From positions 1 to 25,386 of the forward strand of contig JBDLTZ010000007.1 in the NCBI GenBank assembly GCA_039805565.1: a stretch of DNA of 25,386 bases. The letters are read 5' to 3'. Both the position numbers and the translations under genes were made by a program. Below the pieces are notes generated by a model. It ran no database searches. It was not told the DNA's origin and worked only from the letters and a program-made list of their open reading frames with translations. The DNA comes from CALJIC01 sp039805565 (lineage in GTDB: Bacteria > Chloroflexota > Chloroflexia > Chloroflexales > Roseiflexaceae). Below are positions 1-9,313 of the stretch, one piece after another; the first letter of the stretch is position 1; every line of letters begins with the position of its first letter.

Positions 1-106
1 CCCCATCGCCGTGCGGGAGCGACGCAGCCCCATCGCCGCGTGTCAGCGGAAGGCGACATATAATGCATCGTGCCACGCGCAGCGATAACAACCGAAGGAG
101 TCACCG
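1..106 (+). promoter_or_regulatory. Upstream region of the beta-oxidation operon with a candidate -10 box
   Basis: A perfect TATAAT lies at 59-64 and a strong AAGGAG ribosome site at about 93-98, just before the ATG at 107. I see no convincing -35 hexamer at the right distance, so the promoter is only a candidate. An 11-base direct repeat (CCCCATCGCCG) occurs at 1-11 and about 28-38. The left side is cut by the window edge. Confidence 0.35.
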
Positions 107-2533
107 ATGACCCAGATACGAAAGGTGGCGGTGATCGGCGCCGGCACCATGGGCGGCGGGATCGCGGCCCACTGCGCCAACGCCGGGCTGCCGGTGGTCC
201 TGCTGGACGCCGCGCCCGCGTCGCTCGCCCCGGAGGAGCAGGCCAAGGGGCTGACGCTCGAGTCGCGCCAGGTGCGCAATCGCCTCGCGGCCGCCGGCCT
301 CGAGCGCATCAGGTCCTCGCGCCCGGCCGCCCTCTTCAGCCCCGAGCGCGCCGCCCAGATCACCATCGGCAACACCGAGGACGACATGGCCCTGCTGGCC
401 GACGCCGACTGGATCGTCGAGGTGATCGTCGAGCAGCTCGAGCCCAAGCGCGCCCTCATGGAGAAGATCGAGCGGGTGCGCAAGCCCGGCAGCATCGTCT
501 CCTCGAACACCTCCGGCATCCCGATCGCCGCGATCGCCGAGGGCCGCTCCGAGGAGTTCCGCCGGCACTTCCTCGGCACCCACTTCTTCAACCCGCCGCG
601 CTACCTCTACCTGCTCGAGGTCATCCCCACCGGCGACACGCTGCCCGAGGTGGTGGAGGCCATGCGCGCCTTCGCCGAGGAGCGCCTGGGCAAGGGCGTG
701 GTGGTGGCCAAGGACCGGCCGAACTTCATCGGCAACCGCATCTTCACCTACGCCGGCCAGGTCACGGTGGGGTACGCGCTGGCGAACGGCTACTCGGTGG
801 AGGAGGTGGACAGCCTCACCGGGGAGCTGATCGGCAACCCGAAGACCGCCACCTTCCGCCTGCTGGACCTGGTGGGACTCGATATTATGCTGCACGTCAC
901 GCGCAACCTGTACGACGCCGTCCCCGAGGATGAGGAGCGCGAGATGTTCCGCGTCCCGGCCAAGCTCGAGGAGCTGGCGCAGCGCGGCTGGCTCGGCAAC
1001 AAGACCGGTGTGGGCTTCTACAAGCAGGCGAAGGGCGCCGGCGGCAAGGAGTTCTGGCCGCTCAACCTGCAGACCATGGAGCACGAGGCGCCGAAGAAGC
1101 CGCGCTTCGAGCTGGTGGGCAAGGCGCGCAAGATCGAGAGCCTGCCCGACCGGCTGCGCTTCCTGATCGAGAACGCCGAGGTGGACCGCGCGGGCGTGTT
1201 CATCCGTGAGACGCTGCTGCGCACGGTGGCCTACGCGGCGCGCCGCATCCCCGAGATCGCCGAGAGCATCGTGGACGTGGACCGCGCCATGCGCTGGGGC
1301 TTCAGCCAGCAGCTCGGCCCGTTCGAGGTCTGGGACGCGCTGGGCGTGCGGAAGACGGCTGACCTGATGCGGCGGCGCGATATCGCCGTGGCGCCGTGGG
1401 TTGACGCGATGCTGGCCGCGGGCGTCGAGAGCTTCTACCGCCGCGAGGGCGGGCGCGTGACCGGCGTCTGGAGCCCCATGGGCGACCGCTACGTGGCCTA
1501 CGAGTACCCCGCCGGCGTGCTGTCGCTCGAGGACCTGCGCGCGGACGGCAGGGAGCTGGCGCGCAACCCGAGCGCGAGCATCCTGGACCTGGGCGATGGC
1601 GTGCTGTGCCTCGAGTTCCACACCAAGATGAACGCCTTCGACCCGCTGATCACCGAGATGGGCGGCCGGGCGCTCGAGATGCTCAGGTCCGACGAGCGCT
1701 GGGTGGGCATGGTGATCGGCAGCCAGGGGCAGCACTTCTGCGCCGGCATGAACCTGGCGCTGGTGGCGATGTCCGCCGCGAGCGGGCAGCTCGGCGAGAT
1801 CGAGCGCTTCGCCAAGAGCACGCAGGATCTGTTCTTCGCCCTGCGGCGCTCGCCGAAGCCGGTGGTGGCCGCGCCCTACGGCTACACCATGGGCGGCGGC
1901 GTCGAGGTCTGTATGGCGGCCGGGCGGCGCGTGGCGGCTGCCGAGACCTACATGGGCCTGGTGGAGCTGGGCATTGGCGTGATCCCGGGATGGGGCGGCT
2001 GCAAGGAGTTCATGCGGCGCCACGTCTCGCCGCACATGCAGGCGCCCGGCGCGGACGCGCTGCCCTACTTCCAGAAGGCCTTCGAGACGATCGCGATGGC
2101 CAAGGTGAGCGAGCTGGGCGCCGAGCAGGCCGTGCAGCTCGGCTACCTGATGCCCGACGACCGGATCGTGATGAACCGCGAGCGGCTGGTGGCCGAGGCG
2201 AAGAAAGAGGTGCTTGCGATGGCCGCCGAGGGGTACCGGCCGGTGCCCGAGGCGGGCGAGCCGGTGTACGCCCTCGGGCGGCGCGGAATCGCGGCGGCGC
2301 GCTCGGCGCTCCACGGCATGCGCGTGGGCGGCTACATCAGCGCGTATGACCAGAAGCTCGCCACCGCGCTGGCCTACGTGCTCAGCGGCGGCGACCTGAC
2401 CACGCCGCAGTGGGTCACCGAGCAGTACATCCTCGACCTGGAGTTCCAGGAGTCGATGAAGCTCGCGCTCGAGCCCAAGACACAGGAGCGGATCATGGGC
2501 TTCCTGCAGACCGGCAAGCCGCTGCGGAACTGA
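107..2533 (+). CDS. fadN: Fused 3-hydroxyacyl-CoA dehydrogenase / enoyl-CoA hydratase (FadN type)
   Basis: This 808-residue protein would carry out two consecutive steps of fatty-acid beta-oxidation in the cytoplasm: hydration of trans-2-enoyl-CoA and NAD-dependent oxidation of the 3-hydroxyacyl-CoA. The dehydrogenase half comes first, with a Rossmann motif GAGTMGGGIA at residues 11-20, then SSNTSG, HFFNPPRY and KDRPNFIGNR. The crotonase half lies at about 495-710, with an oxyanion-hole motif HFCAGMNL near 543, GYTMGGGVE near 590 and GVIPGWGG near 624. This order (dehydrogenase then hydratase) and this length match Bacillus FadN rather than E. coli FadB, where the hydratase is first. The start is fixed by AAGGAG about 8 bases upstream. 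It is followed after 13 bases by the thiolase gene, so the two probably form one operon. The fusion is clear; the symbol rests on domain order and synteny with fadA. Confidence 0.93.
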   Translation: MTQIRKVAVIGAGTMGGGIAAHCANAGLPVVLLDAAPASLAPEEQAKGLTLESRQVRNRLAAAGLERIRSSRPAALFSPERAAQITIGNTEDDMALLADADWIVEVIVEQLEPKRALMEKIERVRKPGSIVSSNTSGIPIAAIAEGRSEEFRRHFLGTHFFNPPRYLYLLEVIPTGDTLPEVVEAMRAFAEERLGKGVVVAKDRPNFIGNRIFTYAGQVTVGYALANGYSVEEVDSLTGELIGNPKTATFRLLDLVGLDIMLHVTRNLYDAVPEDEEREMFRVPAKLEELAQRGWLGNKTGVGFYKQAKGAGGKEFWPLNLQTMEHEAPKKPRFELVGKARKIESLPDRLRFLIENAEVDRAGVFIRETLLRTVAYAARRIPEIAESIVDVDRAMRWGFSQQLGPFEVWDALGVRKTADLMRRRDIAVAPWVDAMLAAGVESFYRREGGRVTGVWSPMGDRYVAYEYPAGVLSLEDLRADGRELARNPSASILDLGDGVLCLEFHTKMNAFDPLITEMGGRALEMLRSDERWVGMVIGSQGQHFCAGMNLALVAMSAASGQLGEIERFAKSTQDLFFALRRSPKPVVAAPYGYTMGGGVEVCMAAGRRVAAAETYMGLVELGIGVIPGWGGCKEFMRRHVSPHMQAPGADALPYFQKAFETIAMAKVSELGAEQAVQLGYLMPDDRIVMNRERLVAEAKKEVLAMAAEGYRPVPEAGEPVYALGRRGIAAARSALHGMRVGGYISAYDQKLATALAYVLSGGDLTTPQWVTEQYILDLEFQESMKLALEPKTQERIMGFLQTGKPLRN

Positions 2534-2546
2534 GAAGGAGATACCG

Positions 2547-3722
<1,176 letters not shown>

Positions 3723-3740
3723 GGTCTATCTTCCAGCCAC

Positions 3741-3782
3741 AGAGGGCACAGAGGGCGCCGAGCGTGAGCCTCTGTGTCCTCT
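3741..3782. repeat. CACAGAGG-type inverted repeat after fadA
   Basis: Arms of 14 bases at 3741-3754 and 3769-3782 (AGAGGGCACAGAGG against CCTCTGTGTCCTCT) pair with a single G-U wobble around a 14-base loop. It starts 18 bases after the thiolase stop and may end or process that transcript, but no U-run follows. Related arms occur at 19306-19367 and, more distantly, at 17464-17509. Confidence 0.75.
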
Positions 3783-3801
3783 ACATATGCAGGAGCAATC
3801 T

Positions 3802-4545
3802 ATGCACCGGAGACTCGCCAACTCCTGCTTCGCGCTGGCGGCGCTCGTCCTGCTGCTCGGCCTGGCGCGCGGCGGGGGCGAGGCCCCGCGCAACCGTATC
3901 CCGCGGACGCTGCGCATGCTCTCCTCTGCCCTGGTGTGGACCGGGGCGCTGATCCTGTGGCGCGGGGCGGCGGGAGAGGCACGTGCGCGCGCGGGGCTCG
4001 CGGCCGCGGGCATGGGCTTCGGCCTGCTCGGCGACCTGATCATGGCGAAGGTGGTCCCGACCCCGAACCAGGTGATCTTCGGCATGCTGGCCTTCGGCGC
4101 CGGCCACGCGCAGTACATGCGGGCGGCGGGGCGGCTGGCCCAGACAGACGGCGGACGACGGACGACGGACGACGGGCCACAGACCTTCCACAGCGCCGCT
4201 CACACCCGGTGGCCGGCTGGCGCGCTGGTCGCCTCGGGCGTAGTGGGCGCGGCCGGTTGGCGGGCACTGGCCTACGGCCCCGCGCAGCCTGTGGCGGTCA
4301 ACGCCGCCTCGCTGGCCTACGCGCTGCTGCTCAGCTCCATGGCCGGCGTGGGCGCCTCGCTGGCGACGCACGACGCGCGCCACGCGCCGCTGGCCGTAGG
4401 CGGCGCACTCTTCTTTCTCTCCGACCTCATCCTGGCCGGCGAGCTGTTCCGCGAGCTGTTCTTCCCGCACATCGGCGATACCGTGTGGCTGACGTACCTT
4501 GCCGGGCAGGGGCTGATCGTCGCCGGGTTGAACGAAGAGGGCTGA
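3802..4545 (+). CDS. YhhN family integral membrane protein (lysoplasmalogenase-like)
   Basis: The protein has 247 residues and several hydrophobic segments across its whole length. Family-like signatures are GLLGDLIM (about 74-81), FGAGHAQYM (98-106) and, near the C-terminus, GALFFLSDLIL followed by HIGDTVWLTYLAGQGLI. YhhN/TMEM86 proteins include a vinyl-ether lipid hydrolase (lysoplasmalogenase); the substrate here is unknown. I chose the ATG at 3802 because AGGAG lies 6 bases upstream; the in-frame ATG at 3787 has no ribosome site. A hydrophilic stretch at residues about 114-128 (TDGGRRTTDDGPQT) is encoded by a GACGGAC-rich tandem repeat and looks like an insertion into a loop. Family assignment is fairly sure, enzymatic role is not. 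Confidence 0.72.
   Translation: MHRRLANSCFALAALVLLLGLARGGGEAPRNRIPRTLRMLSSALVWTGALILWRGAAGEARARAGLAAAGMGFGLLGDLIMAKVVPTPNQVIFGMLAFGAGHAQYMRAAGRLAQTDGGRRTTDDGPQTFHSAAHTRWPAGALVASGVVGAAGWRALAYGPAQPVAVNAASLAYALLLSSMAGVGASLATHDARHAPLAVGGALFFLSDLILAGELFRELFFPHIGDTVWLTYLAGQGLIVAGLNEEG
4141..4185 (+). repeat. GACGGAC-type short tandem repeat inside the YhhN gene
   Basis: Around 4145-4176 a 7-base unit close to GGACGAC is repeated several times in tandem and stays in frame. It encodes a charged loop unlike the surrounding hydrophobic sequence. Confidence 0.6.
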
Positions 4546-4595
4546 GGGCGCCCGAATCTAGCCTAAAGTCGGATAATCGGCGACCAAACCGACGT

Positions 4596-4626
4596 TATAA
4601 TTGAGAAAGAGGTGTTGTAACACACC
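4596..4626 (+). promoter_or_regulatory. Candidate -10 box and palindromic operator before the L,D-transpeptidase gene
   Basis: A perfect TATAAT is at 4596-4601, and a palindrome (GTGTT-GT-AACAC, 4612-4623) follows about 10 bases downstream, where a repressor could block initiation. No good -35 hexamer is visible. The region is AT-rich compared with its surroundings. Confidence 0.35.
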
Positions 4627-4665
4627 GGAAGCAGCACAAAATTGCTATCTCGCCGAGGAAGCAGC

Positions 4666-5904
4666 ATGAGACGCATCACCCCGCGCCTACGGCCCACCCT
4701 CGCCGCCGTCGCAGCTATCTTCGCGCTCACGATCGTCCTGCCGGTCGCGCTCGAGTCGCGGCGCCCGGCGGTGGCGGACTTCCAGCCGCCCATGCCGGTG
4801 GCCGAGGCGATGGCGCGGGTGGCCGCGGCCCAGCACGCCTCCGCGCAGGAGCAGGCCGAGGCAGCGCGGCAGATCGGCGTGCAGGACGCCGCTATGCTGC
4901 CGACGGTGCAGAATATGTACTTTGCGCCCTCGGGCTTCCACGTGAGCGACCGCAGCGGCTTCCTGCGCTTCTGGCGCGCGAACGGCGGGCTGCTGGTGTT
5001 CGGCTACCCCCTGAGCGGCGAGGTGGTGGAGAACGGGCGGATCGTGCAGTACTTCGAGCGGGCGCGCTTCGAGTACCACCCTGAGAAACTCGGCACTGAG
5101 GGGCAGGTGATGCTCTCGCTGCTGGGGACCGAGCTGTACGGCGATCGCGCCTTCGCCGACGGGCAGCCGCAGGAGGGGCGGGTCTTCTTCCCCGAGACTG
5201 GCCAGACGCTGGGCGGCAAGTTCCAGCAGTTCTGGGAGAAGCGCGGTGGGCTGGCGGTGTTCGGCTTTCCGATCTCCGAGCCGATCGAGGAGGTCAGCCA
5301 GATCGACGGGCAGACCCGCATCGTGCAGTACTTCGAGCGCGCCAAGTTCGAGTACTTCCCCGAGGAGCTCGACGGCTTCTACCACCAGCAGGTGAGCGCC
5401 TACGGCCTGCGGCTCCAGGGCCTGCGCGAGGTGCAGCTCAGCGACCTGGGCCGCCAGGCGATGCGGCAGCGCGGGCGGGCCTTCGCCGCCAGCCGCCAGC
5501 TCTCCGGCGCCCCCGCCTGGTCCTCGGCGCTGTTCCCGCGGGCGATCCGGGTGGACCTGACGCGGCAGATGCTGACGGCCTACGAGGGCGACGTTCCGGT
5601 GTTCACGGCGCCCGTGACCACCGGCAAGGACGGCTTCAACACGCCCACCGGCAGCTACGCGATCTACGCCAAGTACCCGATGCAGACCATGATCGGCTCG
5701 GCGGGCGGCGAGACCTGGAACGTGCCGAACATCCCGTATGTGCAGTACGTGGTGGGGGGCGTGGCGCTGCACGGCACCTACTGGCACGACCTGTGGGGCA
5801 CCGGGGTGCGGATGTCGCACGGGTGTATCAACCTGAACATCGACGACGCGCAGTGGCTGTACGAGTGGGCCGACGTGGGCACGACGGTGGAGATTCATCA
5901 CTAG
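4666..5904 (+). CDS. Exported L,D-transpeptidase (YkuD domain) with tandem LGFP-like repeats
   Basis: This 412-residue protein probably cross-links or remodels peptidoglycan outside the membrane. Residues 1-30 form a signal peptide or membrane anchor (basic MRRITPRLRP, then a hydrophobic core). Two related repeats follow at about 80-150 and 170-245. Each has a GG-L-VFG-(Y/F)P core (FWRANGGLLVFGYP and FWEKRGGLAVFGFP) and an IVQYFERA-FEY tail, resembling LGFP-like wall- or sugar-binding repeats. The YkuD catalytic domain occupies about 293-412, with H369 in ALHGTYWHD and the S-H-G-C motif with H385 and nucleophile C387. I chose the ATG at 4666 because GAGGAA lies just upstream and the signal peptide then starts cleanly; the upstream TTG at 4642 is less likely. 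It appears to be a single-gene unit. Confidence 0.9.
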   Translation: MRRITPRLRPTLAAVAAIFALTIVLPVALESRRPAVADFQPPMPVAEAMARVAAAQHASAQEQAEAARQIGVQDAAMLPTVQNMYFAPSGFHVSDRSGFLRFWRANGGLLVFGYPLSGEVVENGRIVQYFERARFEYHPEKLGTEGQVMLSLLGTELYGDRAFADGQPQEGRVFFPETGQTLGGKFQQFWEKRGGLAVFGFPISEPIEEVSQIDGQTRIVQYFERAKFEYFPEELDGFYHQQVSAYGLRLQGLREVQLSDLGRQAMRQRGRAFAASRQLSGAPAWSSALFPRAIRVDLTRQMLTAYEGDVPVFTAPVTTGKDGFNTPTGSYAIYAKYPMQTMIGSAGGETWNVPNIPYVQYVVGGVALHGTYWHDLWGTGVRMSHGCINLNIDDAQWLYEWADVGTTVEIHH

Positions 5905-5940
5905 GGGGCCTGGGGCGGTAGAGGCCTCAGGGAGTTTTTC

Positions 5941-5963
5941 TTGGAGGGGCGAAGCCCCTCCAA
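5941..5963. terminator. Perfect hairpin between the L,D-transpeptidase gene and rel
   Basis: Ten-base perfect arms (TTGGAGGGGC and GCCCCTCCAA) surround a GAA loop, 37 bases after the transpeptidase stop. No U-run follows on the plus strand, so it may stabilise the 3' end or act as a weak terminator. Hairpins of the same GGGGC-GRA-GCCCC design recur at 15567-15579. Confidence 0.55.
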
Positions 5964-6012
5964 ACCTCCTCAGCGGCGCGGGTGAAGCCTCGCACGAGAC
6001 GTTCATGCTTTC

Positions 6013-6041
6013 TTGACATACGATCCCCTGCGTGGTATGGT
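6013..6041 (+). promoter_or_regulatory. Sigma-70 type promoter of rel
   Basis: A consensus -35 TTGACA (6013-6018) is separated by exactly 17 bases from TATGGT (6036-6041). Transcription would start near 6048 and leave a leader of about 87 bases before the chosen ATG. This is the best housekeeping promoter in the window. Confidence 0.75.
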
Positions 6042-6134
6042 ACACGGCACGCCTGGCCCCGGTGTCTTCACGCGCACCAACTCCCACCGGCGATTTCTAC
6101 AGCCTTTTTGGTCGCGGCGCCGCAAGGTGTAGCC

Positions 6135-8432
6135 ATGGATACGACCACCTCCCTCGCGACAGGCGGCAGTGAGGCCTCCGAGTCGCTCCGGCTCCCCCGA
6201 CGCGCGGCCGCGCCCGCGACGCCTCCTCCGCTGCGCCCAAACCCCGAGTACGCAAGCTGCCCGATCGCCAACAGCCTGGTGAGCCGCGTTATGGCCTACC
6301 AGCGCAACGGCGCGGCCGAGAGCGGGGTCGCCCTCCTGCGCGACGCCTACGCCATCGCCCGTGAGGCGCACGAGGGCCAGATGCGCGCCTCGGGCGAGCC
6401 GTATATCGATCACCCCGTGGCCGTGGCGGAGATCCTGCTCGACCTGCATCTGGACGCCGCCTCGATCGCCGCCGCCCTGCTGCACGACGTCGTCGAGGAC
6501 ACGCTCATCACCAAGGAGCAGATCGAGGCGATGTTCGGCGCCGAGATCGCCCACCTGGTGGATGGCGTCACCAAGCTCACCAAGCTCGAGGCGCAGAGCA
6601 AGGAGGACGCGCAGGCCGGCACCTACCGCAAGATGTTCATCGCTATGGCCGACGACCCGCGGGTGGTGCTGGTGAAGCTGGCCGACCGGCTGCACAACCT
6701 CCGCACGATCGGCGCCAAGCGCGCCGAGAGCCAGCGGCGCACCGCGCGCGAGACGATGGAGATCTACGCCCCCCTGGCGCACCGGCTCGGCATCTGGCAG
6801 ATCAAGTGGGAGCTGGAGGACCGCGCCTTCGCGGTGCTGAACCCCGAGAAGTACCAGGAGATCAGCCGTCAGCTCGCCGCCCGCCGCGACGCGCGCGAGA
6901 AGACGGTGCAGCGCGTGATCCAGCGCCTGAACCAGACGCTTGACAAAGAGGGCATCCGAGCCGACATCACCGGCCGCCCCAAGCACATCTACTCGATCTA
7001 CCGCAAGATGGAGCGCAAGGGCGTCAGTCTGGACCAGATCTACGACCAGCTGGCCGTGCGCGTGATCGTGGACAGCGTGAGCGACTGCTACCGCGTGCTG
7101 GGGATCGTCCACACCACCTGGCCGCCGGTGCCGGGCGAGTTCGACGACTACATCGCCATGCCGAAGGAGAGCATGTACCGCTCGCTGCACACTACGGTGC
7201 TGATCCCCGGTGGTCAGCCGTGCGAGGTGCAGATCCGCACCCACGAGATGCACGAGGTTGCCGAGCACGGCATCGCGGCCCACTGGCGCTACAAGGAGGG
7301 CTTCAGCCGCTCGGACACCTCGTTCGAGGCCAAGCTCGCCTGGCTGCGCGGGCTGATCGAGTGGCGCCGCGAGATCTCCGACGCGCAGGAGTTCGTCGAC
7401 TCGGTCAAGGAGGACGAGCTCGAGGAGCAGGTCTATGTCTTCACCCCCAAGGGGAGGATCATCGACATGCCGCTCGGCTCGACGCCGGTGGACTTCGCCT
7501 ACCGCATCCACTCCCAGGTGGGCAACTCGTGCGTGGGCGCCAAGGTGAACAACCGCATGGTGCCGCTGGACTACCAGCTTCAGAACGGCGAGATCGTCAG
7601 CATCATGACGTCGAAGACGCCGCGCGGCCCTAGCCGCGACTGGCTGAACTTCGTCCGCACCACCGGCGCGCGCAAGCACATTCGCAGCTTCTTCAAGCGC
7701 CTCCACCGCGACGACAACATCGCCGCGGGGCGCGACCTGCTGGAGAAGGAGCTGAAGCGCCTGGGTCTGGTGGTGCCCTTCGACGAGATCGCGCAGCTGG
7801 GCGGCTACAAGGCCATCGAGGAGCTGTTCGCGGCGATCGGCAGCGGCGACACCACCGCGCGCCACGTGGCGCAGAAGGTGCTGGCGCAGCACGCCAAGGC
7901 CGCCGACGACCTCTCGGCCCTGCCAGCGGTGTCGCCCCAGCCCGAGCGACGGACCGACCCGAAGGGGATCACGGTGCGCGGGGTGGAGGGGCTGCTCACG
8001 CGCCTGGCAAAGTGCTGTAACCCGGTGGTGGGCGAGTCGATCGTCGGCTTCGTGACGCGCGGCAAGGGGATCACGGTGCACCGCGCGGACTGCCGCACGG
8101 TGATCAACGAGCGCGACCGGCAGCGCCTGGTGGATGTGACCTGGGGCGCGAAGATGCCAGAGCAGGGCTACCCGGTGCCGGTGCGAATCGAGGCCTGGGA
8201 CCGCGTGGGTCTGTGGCGCGACGTGTCGGGCGCGGTGGCCGACGCGGGCATCAACATCGACGCGGTGGAGCAGGTGGCGACGCGCAAGCCGGGCCGAGCG
8301 GTGCTGCTGGCGATCCTGAAGATCCATAGCCTGGCGCAGCTCACCACTATCCTGGATAAGCTCAACCGCCTGCCGGACGTGATCGAGGCGCGGCGCGAGC
8401 AGGGCGGCGCGGGGGTGGCGAGCACGGGGTAG
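6135..8432 (+). CDS. rel: Bifunctional (p)ppGpp synthetase/hydrolase, RelA/SpoT family
   Basis: This 765-residue enzyme makes and degrades the alarmone (p)ppGpp in the stringent response. The order is standard: HD hydrolase domain at about 75-225 with H93 and the HD pair at 117-118 (LLHDVVEDT); synthetase domain at about 270-390 with GRPKHIYSIYRKM, MYRSLHTTVL and CEVQIRTHEMHEVAEHG; TGS domain at about 432-495 (VYVFTPKGRI, TPVDFAYRIHS); conserved-cysteine region near 622-660 (KCCNPV); and a C-terminal ACT domain at about 678-755. The intact HD motif argues for hydrolase activity, so this is a long bifunctional Rel. I chose the ATG at 6135, which has AAGGTG upstream and lies downstream of the TTGACA/TATGGT promoter. 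An in-frame extension reaching back to 5982 would overlap that promoter and is rejected. Confidence 0.95.
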   Translation: MDTTTSLATGGSEASESLRLPRRAAAPATPPPLRPNPEYASCPIANSLVSRVMAYQRNGAAESGVALLRDAYAIAREAHEGQMRASGEPYIDHPVAVAEILLDLHLDAASIAAALLHDVVEDTLITKEQIEAMFGAEIAHLVDGVTKLTKLEAQSKEDAQAGTYRKMFIAMADDPRVVLVKLADRLHNLRTIGAKRAESQRRTARETMEIYAPLAHRLGIWQIKWELEDRAFAVLNPEKYQEISRQLAARRDAREKTVQRVIQRLNQTLDKEGIRADITGRPKHIYSIYRKMERKGVSLDQIYDQLAVRVIVDSVSDCYRVLGIVHTTWPPVPGEFDDYIAMPKESMYRSLHTTVLIPGGQPCEVQIRTHEMHEVAEHGIAAHWRYKEGFSRSDTSFEAKLAWLRGLIEWRREISDAQEFVDSVKEDELEEQVYVFTPKGRIIDMPLGSTPVDFAYRIHSQVGNSCVGAKVNNRMVPLDYQLQNGEIVSIMTSKTPRGPSRDWLNFVRTTGARKHIRSFFKRLHRDDNIAAGRDLLEKELKRLGLVVPFDEIAQLGGYKAIEELFAAIGSGDTTARHVAQKVLAQHAKAADDLSALPAVSPQPERRTDPKGITVRGVEGLLTRLAKCCNPVVGESIVGFVTRGKGITVHRADCRTVINERDRQRLVDVTWGAKMPEQGYPVPVRIEAWDRVGLWRDVSGAVADAGINIDAVEQVATRKPGRAVLLAILKIHSLAQLTTILDKLNRLPDVIEARREQGGAGVASTG

Positions 8433-8461
8433 GGCGTGGATGCTCAAGGGCTGATGACGCG

Positions 8462-8499
8462 GAGGGCGCGGGCGATCTATAATCGCCCGTGCCCTCTTT
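8462..8499 (+). terminator. Rho-independent terminator of rel
   Basis: Fifteen-base arms at 8462-8476 and 8482-8496 (GAGGGCGCGGGCGAT against ATCGCCCGTGCCCTC) pair with one G-U wobble around a CTATA loop. TTT follows directly. It lies 29 bases past the rel stop. Confidence 0.75.
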
Positions 8500-8515
8500 G
8501 ATTGTGAGCAGCGCT

Positions 8516-8647
8516 ATGCAGTACCTCGACTTCGAGGACGCTGCCCGCCCAAGCCCCGGATGCGCTGTCCACTTCGGCGCGTCGATCTTGCTCGGCCCCC
8601 TGGCAGCAAGGGCAAGCTGCCGAAGTGAGACTGTAGGGGGCGTGTGA
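8516..8647 (+). other. Structured intergenic stretch with a 43-codon ORF of doubtful coding value
   Basis: Between the rel terminator and the photolyase cluster lies a palindrome (CCTCGACTTCGAGG, 8524-8537). A larger inverted repeat follows, with perfect 9-base arms CACTTCGGC (8570-8578) and GCCGAAGTG (8619-8627) enclosing a smaller CTTGCT/AGCAAG pair. An ATG at 8516 opens 43 codons ending at 8647, beginning MQYLDFED, but no ribosome site is evident. It could be a small RNA, a gene remnant or the 3' untranslated part of the convergent minus-strand operon. Confidence 0.3.
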
Positions 8648-8658
8648 GGTGGCGCAAG

Positions 8659-9108
8659 TCACTCCAGAGGCCGCTGCCCCATCGCGTACGGCTCGGCCAC
8701 CTGCCAGTAGCGCGAGAACCGCTTCAGGTCCAGCTGACCCTCGTAGGCCACCAGCGGCGCCACCGGCAGCACGCTCACCGGCAGGGTCCGGGCGATGCGC
8801 TGGCGAATAGTCCGGAAGCGCGGGCTCGGGCTCTCCGCGGTGGCCACTGATGTGGCGCCGTGCTCGGCGGCGAACGCCAGCACCTGCTCGGCCACGTCGC
8901 CGCGGCGGACGACCACCGGCAGCTCCAGCAGGCACTCATAGATGAAGACGAGCCGCTTGAAGCTCACGCGCAGCTCCTCGAGCAGCGCGTCGTCCCACAC
9001 AAAGATCGCCGGGGCGCCGGGGTGCGCGTCGAGGGCCGGCCCGCGCGGGCTGAGGCAGTCGCCGTGGACCCACACGATGGGCCTGCTGGCTGCGGTGCTC
9101 TGAGTCAT
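8659..9108 (-). CDS. Stand-alone DNA photolyase N-terminal (alpha/beta, antenna-type) domain protein
   Basis: This 149-residue protein matches only the N-terminal Rossmann-like domain of DNA photolyases. It begins with a WVHGDCLSPRGPAL strand-loop equivalent to the W-R-DLR-DN-AL start of photolyases, then APAIFVWDD, LPVVVRRGDVAEQVLAFA and EHGATSVATAESPSPRFRTI. The FAD-binding helical domain is absent. In ordinary photolyases this domain binds the light-harvesting cofactor and packs against the FAD domain. The missing half is encoded upstream in the same direction at 10310-11116. I chose the ATG at 9108 because GAGAAGG lies 9 bases upstream; the frame stays open further upstream but without ribosome sites. 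It is the last gene of the cluster, 205 bases after the acyltransferase gene. Whether it binds a chromophore or partners the separate FAD domain is inference. Confidence 0.75.
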   Translation of the reverse strand: MTQSTAASRPIVWVHGDCLSPRGPALDAHPGAPAIFVWDDALLEELRVSFKRLVFIYECLLELPVVVRRGDVAEQVLAFAAEHGATSVATAESPSPRFRTIRQRIARTLPVSVLPVAPLVAYEGQLDLKRFSRYWQVAEPYAMGQRPLE

Positions 9109-9140
9109 CTGAAGTAGCCTTCTCAGTGGTTCATCTGGTA

Positions 9141-9156
9141 AGAGTGCGTTCACTCT
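9141..9156 (-). other. Small hairpin in the leader of the photolyase N-domain gene
   Basis: Six-base arms (AGAGTG and CACTCT) around a CGTT loop lie 33-48 bases upstream of the chosen start, within the 205-base gap between two minus-strand genes. It could affect translation or processing of the last cistron. It is short enough to be chance. Confidence 0.3.
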
Positions 9157-9313
9157 GAGGGCAGCGCGGATTCTGTGCCAGAGATGCTTCGCTGCGCGCA
9201 TCATGACAAAGAACGTGTGCGCAGACAGCGCGTAATGGTGAGGTAGGGGCTGTGCGTCCGGGGTCTGATGCAGTATTGTGCCACTCACTCTGCGTGCTCT
9301 ACGGCCCGTGTGC

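Noticed and set aside
5982..6134. N-terminal extension of Rel by 51 residues
   Set aside because: It would cover the TTGACA/TATGGT promoter, has a composition unlike the protein, and no ribosome site; the ATG at 6135 fits better.
6003..8447. 814-codon minus-strand frame opposite rel
   Set aside because: Shadow of a strongly codon-biased GC-rich gene; no motifs and no ribosome site.
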